Positions 1 through 7,435 of a stretch of DNA of 9,488 bases are shown piece after piece. The DNA is from Acidobacteriota bacterium (GTDB lineage: Bacteria; Acidobacteriota; Vicinamibacteria; Vicinamibacterales; 2-12-FULL-66-21), in contig JACDDJ010000127.1 in assembly GCA_013817065.1 (NCBI GenBank), positions 1 to 9,488 of the forward strand. Reading direction: 5' to 3'. A model generated the notes under the pieces. That model did no database searches. It was given only the letters and a program-made list of their open reading frames with translations, and was not told where the DNA came from. Position numbers and translations under genes: made by a program. Numbering within the stretch: the stretch's first letter is position 1; each line of letters starts with the position of its first letter.

Positions 1-796
1 CCGGCCGGACCCGGTTGATGAAGCTCTCGTTGACGTCGACCTCGATCTCGAGCGATGACATGTCGACGATGGTCCCGATGCCGGTGCGGGTGAAGCCGCC
101 GCCGGCCGAGACCGGCGAGATCATCTCGCCCGGTTGGGCGTCCTTCGAGATGGCGACACCGCTGAACGGCGCGCGAACGACCATGTCGTTGAGATCAGTC
201 TTGCGAAGGTTCACCTGCGCCTGCGCGACCAGGACCTGCTCCTGGGTGTAGGCGATCCGTGCCTTCAGGGAATCAACGTCCGACTGCACGGTGTCGACTT
301 CGGCGCTGCCGACGACACCCTCCTTCAGCAGCCGCTGACGGCGTCCGAGATTCAGCTCGGCTTCGCGCAGGCGCGCCTGGTCCTCCGCAAAACTCTTTCG
401 CGACGCAGACAGCTGCGCCTCGGCATATGCGAGCGCCGCGCGCGTCTGCGAGTCGTCCAGCCGTGCGAGCACCTGGCCCTGGCGGACGTTCTGCCCCTCT
501 TCAACGTAAATCTCGGTGACTTTGCCGGTGACCTTCGACGAGACCGTCGCCCTGCGCCGGGCGATGACATAACCCGAAGCGTCCAGCACCGCACCCGCAC
601 CCGGCGCCCCGCTCGTAACGGCCGCGGCGGTGGCGACCTTCACCGTGACTGTCTGCAGCCTGGTCTTGAGGTAGTAACCGCCGATGCCAACAACGGCAAC
701 GATGACGACGATAACGAGCGGGAGCATCGAGCGCCCGCCGGCGCGCTCGGAATGATCGATCTTGAGCGCCGCAAGGTCTTCCTTGAGATTCGCCAC
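1..796 (-). CDS. Efflux periplasmic adaptor subunit (HlyD/MacA/RND membrane-fusion family), 3'-truncated by window edge
   Basis: This is a membrane-fusion protein that would bridge an inner-membrane pump (ABC or RND type) to an outer-membrane channel. I translated 265 residues, with no stop before the left edge. There is a short cytoplasmic N-terminus and a membrane anchor at about residues 24-43. The first half of a lipoyl/barrel-sandwich domain covers about 73-115, with the typical GKVTEIYVEEGQNVRQG at 91-107. A heptad-rich coiled-coil hairpin follows at about 117-200. The returning lipoyl half contains VVRAPFSGVA (206-215) and PGEMISP (222-228), and a beta-barrel begins at about 240. The start is GTG at 794-796. 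It has a purine-rich AGGAAAGAAGG just upstream, no in-frame ATG lies before the upstream stop near 868, and the residues after it read as a normal anchor. It is separated from coxD by 199 nt, so it is probably a different operon. The pump partner lies outside the window, so its substrate is unknown. Confidence 0.9.
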   Translation of the reverse strand, partial: MANLKEDLAALKIDHSERAGGRSMLPLVIVVIVAVVGIGGYYLKTRLQTVTVKVATAAAVTSGAPGAGAVLDASGYVIARRRATVSSKVTGKVTEIYVEEGQNVRQGQVLARLDDSQTRAALAYAEAQLSASRKSFAEDQARLREAELNLGRRQRLLKEGVVGSAEVDTVQSDVDSLKARIAYTQEQVLVAQAQVNLRKTDLNDMVVRAPFSGVAISKDAQPGEMISPVSAGGGFTRTGIGTIVDMSSLEIEVDVNESFINRVRP

Positions 797-823
797 TGCC
801 TTCTTTCCTGTGATCGTGAGAGT

Positions 824-843
824 TTTCGCCTGCTGAGGCGAAA
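824..843. repeat. Perfect 8-bp inverted repeat (hairpin) in the coxD / efflux-adaptor gap
   Basis: TTTCGCCT and AGGCGAAA are separated by a 4-nt loop. The repeat lies 28 nt before the GTG start of the adaptor gene. No T-run follows on either strand, so it is not a classical intrinsic terminator. It could be an operator or a 5'-leader hairpin. A weak -10-like TATACA lies next to it (minus strand, 846-851), but I see no convincing -35 element, so a promoter call would be speculative. The rest of the 797-995 gap shows nothing coding. Confidence 0.5.
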
Positions 844-866
844 GGTGTATAGCCGCTTTCTGCAGT

Positions 867-881
867 CACTCTACGAGAGTG
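867..881. repeat. Perfect 6-bp inverted repeat (CACTCT/AGAGTG) in the same gap
   Basis: CACTCT and AGAGTG are separated by 3 nt. The repeat sits about 70 nt upstream of the adaptor start and about 115 nt downstream of the coxD stop. Its position fits either an operator for the efflux gene or the remnant of a terminator for the respiratory operon. Six base pairs can also occur by chance in 200 nt, so the functional reading is weak. Confidence 0.35.
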
Positions 882-995
882 GAAGAACTTTGGCGCCGCG
901 CCTCCGGCCAGTGGCGGGGATGCTCCGGTCGGCGGGGATGTACGTCGCAACGGCGCGCCGGAGCGCACCATTGGTCTGCCACGAGGCGAACGCCG

Positions 996-1298
996 TTACC
1001 GCAGCGTTCCCTGGACCCAGCCGCGGGTCATGTAGTCCGCCATCGTGAGTGAGAAGAGGATGAGCAGCCAGAAGAAGCCGGCCCCCGCCACGACCCAGGT
1101 CAGGCGGCTGCTCCAGCGGACGTGCATGAAGAACAGCACAACCAGCAGCGCCTTCGCGCTCGCGATCGCGAGCATGATGACGTTGTTCATGTACCCGAAG
1201 TCGAAGAACGCCACCGCGACAGTGACGGCGGTGCCGACCATCAGCGCGAGGAAAATCGCCAGGTACATCTTTATCGGTGCGACGTGACCAGCAGACAT
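996..1298 (-). CDS. coxD: Cytochrome c oxidase subunit IV (caa3-type, prokaryotic COX4 family)
   Basis: This small accessory subunit of the aa3/caa3 oxidase probably packs against subunits I and III and stabilises the complex; it carries no redox centre. The product has 100 residues with three membrane segments at about 11-32, 38-60 and 67-89. The KALLVVLFFMHVRW stretch (49-62) and the FSLTMADYMTRGW end (82-94) are characteristic of the prokaryotic caa3 subunit IV family, and the length is normal. The ATG start at 1296-1298 lies 4 nt after the coxC stop, with a G-rich stretch upstream as a possible ribosome-binding site. It is the last gene of the respiratory operon, and no clear intrinsic terminator follows it. 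Confidence 0.9.
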   Translation of the reverse strand: MSAGHVAPIKMYLAIFLALMVGTAVTVAVAFFDFGYMNNVIMLAIASAKALLVVLFFMHVRWSSRLTWVVAGAGFFWLLILFSLTMADYMTRGWVQGTLR

Positions 1299-1302
1299 GT
1301 CG

Positions 1303-2044
<742 letters not shown>

Positions 2045-2052
<8 letters not shown>

Positions 2053-3646
2053 CGCCAACCTCCTTGCTCGGTGCGTACTGATGCGTGCCGTGCGTCACGA
2101 TCGGCGTCACCGCGAAGTTCTCGGTCGGCGGCGGCGAGGGGATCTCCCATTCGAGTCCCTTCGCGCCCCACGGATTGGCCGGCGCATCCTCGCCCCGGAA
2201 GATCGAGTAGGTGAAGTAGATCATCGGCAGCAGGTAGCCCACCGCGAGCACCGTCGCGCCCGCAGTCGAGAGGACGTTGAACACCTGGAACTCGGGCGGA
2301 TACATGTGATACCGCCGCGGCATGCCCAGATAGCCGACCAGGAACTGCGGGAAGAACGTCAGGTTGAATCCGACAAACACCAGCAGGGCCGCGAACTTCG
2401 CCCAGGCTTCGGGATACATCTTCCCGGTCATCTTCGGCCACCAGTAGTGCATCCCGCCCAGGTAGCCCATGATCGCGCCGCCGACCATGATGTAGTGGAA
2501 GTGCGCGACCACGAAGTAGGTGTCGTGCATGTGGATGTCGAGGCCCATCGCGGCGAGGAAGAGCCCGGTCAGACCGCCGATGGTGAACAGCCCGATGAAG
2601 CCGAATGCGTAAAGCATCGGCGACTCTAGGCTGATCGATCCGCGGTAGATCGTGGCCGTCCAGTTGAAGACCTTGATGGCCGACGGCACCGCGACGATGA
2701 ACGAGATGATCGAGAAGATCATTCCCGCGTAGACCGACTGCCCGGCGACGAAGATGTGATGGCCCCAGACGAGGAAGCCGATGATCGCGATGGCCAGCGA
2801 TGAGAACGCAATGAACGAGTAGCCAAAGACGTTCTTGCGCGAGAAGGCCTGCACGATCTCGCTGATCACGCCCATCGCCGGCAGGATCATGATGTAGACC
2901 GCCGGGTGCGAGTAGAACCAGAAGAGATGCTGGAACAGGACCGGGTCGCCGCCAAGAGCCGGGTCGAAGATGCCGAAGTGCAGCACGCGCTCAGCCGCCA
3001 CGAGCAGCACCGTGATCGCGATCACCGGCGTACCGAGGATCATGATCAGGCTGGTCGCGTAGTGGGCCCACACGAACAGCGGCATCCGGAACCAGGTCAT
3101 CCCCGGCGCACGCATCCGATGCGTCGTAACGATGAAGTTCAGGCCGGTGAGAATCGATGAGAAGCCGGTGATGAAGACGCCGAGCGCCGCGAGGATCACG
3201 TGACCGTTGGCCGCGGCCGTGCTGTAGGGCGTGTAGAATGTCCAGCCGGTGTCCACACCACCGCTCAGCGCGGCGACGAGCGTGAAGATGCCGCCCAGGA
3301 CGTAGATATACCAGCTGAGCAGGTTGATCCGCGGGAACGCCAGGTCCTTGCACCCGAGCATGATCGGCAGCAGGAAGTTGCCGAGGACCGCCGGGATCGA
3401 CGGGATCAGGAAGAAGAAGACCATCACCACGCCGTGCATGGTGAACATCTTGTTGTAGGTCTCGGCCGTCATCAGGTCGCCGGCCGGCGTCAGCAGCTCG
3501 AGCCGGACCATGAACGCGAACATGCCGCCGAGGAAGAAGAACCCCGTGATCGAGAAGAGGTACAGCAGCGCGATGCGCTTGTGATCTTTGGTCAACAGCC
3601 ACGACGCCAGGCCGTGTCCGTTGTTCAGGTAATTCAGGGTCGCCAT
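2045..3646 (-). CDS. coxA: Cytochrome c oxidase subunit I, A2-type heme-copper oxidase
   Basis: This is the catalytic subunit. It reduces O2 to water at the heme a3-CuB centre and pumps protons across the inner membrane. Numbered from the ATG at 3644-3646 it has 533 residues and 12 predicted helices. Visible ligands are His71 and His384 (low-spin heme), His382 (heme a3), and His247, His296 and His297 (CuB). Tyr251 is in place for the His-Tyr cross-link. Lys325 in PSAIKVFNW marks the K-channel and Asp101 in DLAFPRIN the D-channel entrance. Helix VI reads YSHPAVY (245-251): the Glu of A1 enzymes (HPEVY) is replaced by the Tyr-Ser pair of A2 enzymes. A TTG at 3665-3667 would add seven residues but falls in the repeat hairpin; neither start has a strong ribosome-binding site. 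The gene is preceded by a repeat-filled spacer after coxB and overlaps coxC. Confidence 0.96.
2059..2065 (-). promoter_or_regulatory. Strong ribosome-binding site for coxC, deciding a TTG start
   Basis: AAGGAGG on the minus strand, located inside the last codons of coxA, is spaced 6 nt from the TTG at 2050-2052. It explains how a gene with no ATG near its 5' end can be translated. It also favours 2052 over the TTG at 2058, which would have no spacing. Confidence 0.7.
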
Positions 3647-3662
3647 ATATTTGCTGCCGTCC

Positions 3663-3740
3663 GTCAACTACCAAATCCCAAACAACCAACTCCCAATTGC
3701 CGGCAGTTGGAGATTGGGAGTTGCGGAGTTGGGAGTTGAC
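3663..3740. repeat. Heptad-repeat hairpin (CAACTCC family) filling the coxB-coxA spacer
   Basis: Degenerate CAACTCC-type heptads occur on the left arm and their reverse complements (GGGAGTTG) on the right arm. The core is a perfect 11-bp inverted repeat, CAACTCCCAAT at 3687-3697 against ATTGGGAGTTG at 3713-3723, with a 15-nt loop that contains the palindrome TGCCGGCA. Outside it, 3663-3679 pairs with 3724-3740 at 14 of 17 positions. A 7-nt bulge (3680-3686), exactly one heptad, separates the two stems. The hairpin base ends 17 nt before the coxA ATG, so in the mRNA it sits next to the ribosome-binding region. It is the same repeat family as the actE-actF spacer. Confidence 0.85.
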
Positions 3741-3751
3741 AAGTGTTCACG

Positions 3752-4762
3752 CTACTTCTTTTCCACGACCGGGCGATCGCTCGCTTGCGGCATCTGGGGT
3801 GCGGTCGTACCCGACGGCGCCGGCGCTGCGCCCTGGGTGCTCAGCGACTTCACATAGGAGATCAACTGCAGCAGCTGTTCCTCAGACACCAGCCCCTGGA
3901 ATGTGGGCATGATCGGCTGGAAGCCGGCCACGATCTTGGCCTGCGGATTGACGATTGACTCGCGCAGGTAGGCCTCATCGGCGACCACCGTCTGACCGTT
4001 CTGCAGCTCGACGCGCTTGTTGAACAGGTTGGTGAGCATCGGGCCGCGGCCCTGCGAGTCGGCCATATGACAGGTGTTGCAGGAGAGATCGCTGAACAGC
4101 TTCTCGCCCTGCGCGACCGGGGATTCCGACGCGGCGCCGCCGCCAAGCCATGCCTGGAACGCCTCTGGTTCCATCGCGATGATGTTGCCCACCATTCCTG
4201 AGTGCTTGGTGCCGCAGTACTCGGCGCAGAACAGCTTATAGGTGCCCGGCTTCGTCGCCGTGAACCAGAGGACGTTGTACCGGCCGGGGATGACGTCCGC
4301 CTTCACGCGGAAATCCGGGATGAAGTAGCTGTGAAGGACGTCCTCGGATCCCATGATCAGTTTGACCGGGCGGCCCACAGGGATGTGCAGCTCGTTGATC
4401 TCGCGCTGCCCGTCCATGTGCTGGACCTTCCACATCCACTGCTTGCCGACGACGTAGATTTCCATCGCGCCGACCGGAGGCCGGTAGAGCTCAAAGAACA
4501 CCTTGGCGCCCCAGGCAAACATCACCATGACGATCACGAACGGAATGACCGTCCAGAGCAGTTCGAGCGCGAGCGACCCGTGGATCGCGTAACCGACCTC
4601 GTCACGATGCCGGCGGCGATACTTGATCGCAAAGAACACGACCAGCCCGGCGATCAGGATGGAAAAGAAGGCCGTCACCGCGACCATGAAGAAGTAGATC
4701 GCGTCTACCTGGCCTGCCTGTGCCGACGCCTGCTGGGGAAATAACGGAAAGTTCGTGAACAT
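3752..4762 (-). CDS. coxB: Cytochrome c oxidase subunit II with fused C-terminal cytochrome c domain (caa3 type)
   Basis: It receives electrons and hands them to CoxA through the binuclear CuA site. The product has 336 residues. Two membrane helices (about 21-46 and 65-90) are followed by a periplasmic cupredoxin domain with GKQWMWK (106-112). CuA ligands are His144 (VLHSYFIPDF), Cys179, Glu181, Cys183, His187 and Met190 (CAEYCGTKHSGM). A cytochrome c domain follows: CNTCH at 228-232 binds heme c, and Met285 in IMPTF is the likely sixth ligand. It ends in a Pro/Ala/Ser-rich tail (about 312-336). The fusion makes this a caa3-type oxidase, able to take electrons directly from ActE or another bound cytochrome. 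The ATG lies 3 nt after the sco1 stop. No obvious ribosome-binding site is visible, which suggests coupling to the upstream gene. Confidence 0.97.
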   Translation of the reverse strand: MFTNFPLFPQQASAQAGQVDAIYFFMVAVTAFFSILIAGLVVFFAIKYRRRHRDEVGYAIHGSLALELLWTVIPFVIVMVMFAWGAKVFFELYRPPVGAMEIYVVGKQWMWKVQHMDGQREINELHIPVGRPVKLIMGSEDVLHSYFIPDFRVKADVIPGRYNVLWFTATKPGTYKLFCAEYCGTKHSGMVGNIIAMEPEAFQAWLGGGAASESPVAQGEKLFSDLSCNTCHMADSQGRGPMLTNLFNKRVELQNGQTVVADEAYLRESIVNPQAKIVAGFQPIMPTFQGLVSEEQLLQLISYVKSLSTQGAAPAPSGTTAPQMPQASDRPVVEKK

Positions 4763-4765
4763 CGT

Positions 4766-5635
4766 TTAAGTTCGATTGTCGGCCGCGGCCGTCCGAAGAC
4801 CTTCGGCACGTTCGCGCCGAAGCGAGACGAACAGGAACACGGCAAAAGCGATCATCGTCGCCACCGCGCCGATCCGCACCATCGTGAGAGCGGTCGCGCC
4901 GTACTTGCCGGTGGTCGGATCGTAGTGATAGCAGAGCAGCATCACGCTATCGATCGGCGACCCGATCTTCTCCTCCGACGCCTCGATGATGCCGAGGCGC
5001 AGGTCCCGCGGGGAATACTCGATCCCGTAGAAATAGCGCGCAATGACGCCCTTCGGCGTCAGCAGTTCGACGCCGGCGCCGTGCGCGTACTGCTTGATCT
5101 CCTCGTCGTACTCGTAGCGGAAGCCGACCGCCGTCGCGAGAGCCCGGATGTTCTCTTCGCGTCCAGTCAGGAAGTGCCAGCCGTCAGCAGTCTCCGGCCG
5201 TCCGTAGCGTTCGAGATACGCCTCCTTCTTACCGGCGGCGAGGCCCGGGCCTTCGCGCGGGTTGATGCTGACCGCGACAACGTCGAACTCCTTGCCGACG
5301 TCGAAACTCAGGACCTTCAGTGCGCCGGTGACGCCGTTGAGCACCTGTGTGCACAGCATCGGGCACTCGTAGTACACGAGCGCCAGCAGCACCGGGCGCT
5401 TGCCCATGTAGTCGCCGAGCTTCACCGTCTTGCCGGTCTCATCGACGAACTCGAGATCGAGCGGAACCTTCTGATGCAGGCGCTGGTCGATGCCGATCCT
5501 CGACAGCAGTCCAGGCTTTGCGGACGACGGCTCCCCCGGAGCCTGTTGCGGCAGTGGCGACTGCGCCGACACTACCCCCGGAACCGCGAGCATCGCGGCA
5601 AGTCCAAGCGAGATGAGTGCCTTACGGATGAACAT
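4766..5635 (-). CDS. sco1: SCO1/SenC-family copper chaperone for oxidase assembly
   Basis: A thioredoxin-fold protein that binds copper and helps build or reduce the CuA site of CoxB on the periplasmic side. The product has 289 residues. A signal peptide or anchor covers about 1-24 (possible cleavage after VSA). The CxxxC motif is Cys91-Pro-Met-Leu-Cys95 in YYECPMLCTQ. The distant conserved copper-binding His is probably His185 (YAHGAGVELLTPKG). A second conserved segment, MLLCYHYDPTTGKYG (232-246), is typical of the bacterial branch that has a C-terminal membrane helix, seen here at about 250-271. The ATG lies 2 nt after the upstream stop, and the gene is directly followed by coxB, its expected client. 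The location inside an ACIII/Cox operon supports an assembly role rather than a redox-signalling one. Confidence 0.93.
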   Translation of the reverse strand: MFIRKALISLGLAAMLAVPGVVSAQSPLPQQAPGEPSSAKPGLLSRIGIDQRLHQKVPLDLEFVDETGKTVKLGDYMGKRPVLLALVYYECPMLCTQVLNGVTGALKVLSFDVGKEFDVVAVSINPREGPGLAAGKKEAYLERYGRPETADGWHFLTGREENIRALATAVGFRYEYDEEIKQYAHGAGVELLTPKGVIARYFYGIEYSPRDLRLGIIEASEEKIGSPIDSVMLLCYHYDPTTGKYGATALTMVRIGAVATMIAFAVFLFVSLRRERAEGLRTAAADNRT

Positions 5636-5637
5636 GA

Positions 5638-6249
5638 CTAGTGTCCACCGCTCTTCACGGGCGCAGCCGGCGGTGCCGCCGGTGTTGCAGCCGGCGCCGG
5701 AGCTGGGCCGCCGTCACCCGGGCGAATCGGGATGGTACGGCCGCCGGACGACTCGCCGCGTGAGGGCGAATGGGTTCCCATCCACGGATCGGCGGGAGCA
5801 TCAGCGCGTACCGGCAGACCGTTCTGCAGGAACTGCTTCTTACCCTCATCGATCCCCTTCAAACGCTCAGCGACGGAGTCGCGGAAGCGCTGCAGGTTCT
5901 GCGGTTCATCCGTGAGGAGGCGCGGCTCAGGCGGACGCCGCCCCGCCGGCAGTGCGTGCGGCGACATGACTGGGTCGTTCGCGGCGGCCTGGCTCTCGAG
6001 AAAGTTGAACATCACGAGAACGATGACGGCGCACACCCCGACGACGGCAAACATGCCGATGGCGGAGGCGATGATGGCACGCACGTTCACGTCGCTATGT
6101 TCGTGAGCGACATCCTCGTTGTGGAGATCCGCCTGGTCGTAGAGATGGTCGTCGTCATGGTGGCCGGCCTGGGCGTGGTCGTGCCGGGCGTTCCCATGCA
6201 CAGCCTGTCGCGACGAAGCCTCCGGCGGAATCGGCTTAGTGGGCGTCAT
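5638..6249 (-). CDS. His-rich single-pass membrane protein of unknown function in the ACIII-Cox operon
   Basis: I do not recognise a named function. The product has 203 residues from the ATG at 6247-6249, which has a perfect AAGGAGG (6259-6265) 9 nt upstream and overlaps the actF stop by 14 nt. The N-terminus is cytoplasmic by the positive-inside rule and rich in His and Asp/Glu (nine His between 18 and 51). One membrane helix follows (about 58-83). The periplasmic part has PPEPRL (106-111), an amphipathic stretch DEPQNLQRFRDSVAERL (114-130), GLPVRADAPADPW (144-156) and a Pro/Ala-rich tail ending in Gly-Gly-His. From memory, small one-helix proteins with an EPRL motif followed by a helical segment often sit beside ACIII or oxidase genes in acidobacterial operons, so this may be a divergent member. 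Position suggests a supercomplex subunit or assembly factor; that is inference. Confidence 0.8.
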   Translation of the reverse strand: MTPTKPIPPEASSRQAVHGNARHDHAQAGHHDDDHLYDQADLHNEDVAHEHSDVNVRAIIASAIGMFAVVGVCAVIVLVMFNFLESQAAANDPVMSPHALPAGRRPPEPRLLTDEPQNLQRFRDSVAERLKGIDEGKKQFLQNGLPVRADAPADPWMGTHSPSRGESSGGRTIPIRPGDGGPAPAPAATPAAPPAAPVKSGGH

Positions 6250-7435
6250 GTGCAAACGCCTCCTTCAGGAATGGATCGTTGAGCGGCATCAACGCGCGGG
6301 TGCGGAGCGTGCGCGTGAAGAAGAACAGCCAGATCCCGGTCAGACCGGCAGGGATCGCGACGTCCATCCAGTGGATCGGGAAGCCTTCGTGCGCGAAGGT
6401 CGGCCCGACCAGCCAGATCGTATCGACCAGCCGCATCACCAGGATGAAGATCGCGATGCGGGCGAGCCATGGCCCTTTCTTGACGTCCTGCGACAGCAGC
6501 AGCATGAACGGCAGCGCGAAATGCCCGACCACCAGCGCGATCGCGACCACGCCCCAGCCGCCCCGCATGCGCTCGATGTACCACGGGATCTCTTCAGGCA
6601 GGTTCCCCGACCAGATGATCAGGAACTGCGAGAAGTTCAGGTACGCCCACAGCATCGTGAAGGCCAGCAGCAGCTTGCCGAGATCGTGGAAGTGCCGCGA
6701 CGTCAGCCGTCCGGCGAGCGCGCCGACCGGACCGATCGTCGAGAGCACCGCGATGGTCAGCGCAAAGGCCGACAAACCGAAGCCCGCTACGAACATCAGG
6801 CCGAGTATGGTCGAGAACCAGTGCGGGTCGAGTGACATGACCCAGTCGGTGACCGCGAAGGTGATCGTCAGGACCAGGAACAGCAGCGCCGGAGCACTCA
6901 GCGTCCTGAACTTCACCATGGCGGCCGGATCCATCGCGTCCTGCCCTTTGTCCTGCGCCGTGGACCACTTGTTGAGCAGGAAGGCGCAGAACATCCAGAA
7001 AGCGAAATAGATCGCCGCCCGGATCATGAAGAACGTCACGTTCAGATACGGCGCCTTCGCCTGCAGGATCTGATCGCTGGCAACCACCTCGGGCCGGGCC
7101 CACATGAACAGCGTCGGCATCGCGAACAGGATCGGGATAAAGAACAGCGCCATCAGCGGCAGCGTGCGGCTACCGGCTTCGAACACACGTCGCCCAACCA
7201 TGCCCCACTGTCCACCCGACAGGTGCTGCAGCATCAGCAGCCCCAGCGAGCCGAGCGTCAGGCCGAGACAAAAGAGGAAGCCGATCAACCACGACTGGAA
7301 GAACTGGTCGCGGTTCGTCAGCGCGCCAAAGATCCCCGCCGCGAGCCCGATCACACCGATGATCAGCGCCTGCTGCTGCAGCCGGCCAAGAGCGGGCACG
7401 TCCGTCGGAGTTACTGCTACGCTTCGAACACTCAA
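6236..7435 (-). CDS. actF: Alternative complex III subunit ActF (NrfD-like, quinol:cytochrome c oxidoreductase membrane subunit)
   Basis: The second large NrfD-like membrane subunit of ACIII. It is thought to shape the membrane core and a proton path, and has no own cofactor. The sequence shows about ten hydrophobic helices. Family-typical segments include LLMLQHLSGGQWG near the N-terminus, TLPLMALFFIPILF, DWVMSLDPHWFSTI, WAYLNFSQFLIIWSGNLPEE, WYIERMRGGWG and HWMDVAIPAG near the end. The start is uncertain. TTG at 7433-7435 (399 aa) lies in the last repeat heptad with GGGAG directly upstream; GTG at 7397-7399 (387 aa) begins just before the conserved LGRLQQQALIIGVIGL. The frame stays open further upstream through the repeats, but the residues there (WDLEVGGWEL) are repeat-derived and not family-like. 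It follows actE across a repeat-filled spacer and overlaps the next gene by 14 nt. Confidence 0.92.
   Translation of the reverse strand: MSVRSVAVTPTDVPALGRLQQQALIIGVIGLAAGIFGALTNRDQFFQSWLIGFLFCLGLTLGSLGLLMLQHLSGGQWGMVGRRVFEAGSRTLPLMALFFIPILFAMPTLFMWARPEVVASDQILQAKAPYLNVTFFMIRAAIYFAFWMFCAFLLNKWSTAQDKGQDAMDPAAMVKFRTLSAPALLFLVLTITFAVTDWVMSLDPHWFSTILGLMFVAGFGLSAFALTIAVLSTIGPVGALAGRLTSRHFHDLGKLLLAFTMLWAYLNFSQFLIIWSGNLPEEIPWYIERMRGGWGVVAIALVVGHFALPFMLLLSQDVKKGPWLARIAIFILVMRLVDTIWLVGPTFAHEGFPIHWMDVAIPAGLTGIWLFFFTRTLRTRALMPLNDPFLKEAFAHDAH
6259..6265 (-). promoter_or_regulatory. Strong ribosome-binding site inside the actF 3' end
   Basis: AAGGAGG lies 9 nt from the ATG at 6247-6249 and only 3 nt from the alternative TTG at 6253-6255. 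It therefore fixes the start of the His-rich membrane protein at 6249. This perfect site in an otherwise weakly marked operon supports that small gene being really translated. Confidence 0.7.

Noticed and set aside
501..971. Minus-strand frame of 156 codons overlapping the start of the adaptor and the upstream gap
   Set aside because: It is out of frame with the adaptor. The frame beginning at GTG 796 gives a textbook membrane anchor, lipoyl and coiled-coil sequence, while this one gives low-complexity Gly/Arg sequence.
134..1048. Long plus-strand reading frame of about 300 codons over the adaptor gene and gap
   Set aside because: Its product is Arg/Ala-rich with no recognisable fold. It crosses both the antisense of a clear adaptor protein and a non-coding gap. 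It is a by-product of high G+C codon use.
3663..3740. Intrinsic terminator between coxB and coxA
   Set aside because: The stem is long and A/T-interrupted, no U-run follows in the coding direction, and splitting coxB from coxA would be unexpected. Attenuation remains possible, but a full terminator is not supported.
4202..4744. Plus-strand frame of 180 codons opposite coxB
   Set aside because: It is antisense to the conserved CuA domain, has no membrane or domain features, and shows no upstream ribosome-binding site.
3209..4792. Palindrome GGCCGCGGCC found both near 3210 and near 4783
   Set aside because: Both copies lie within coding sequence of different genes. A 10-bp GC-only palindrome is expected by chance in G+C-rich DNA.
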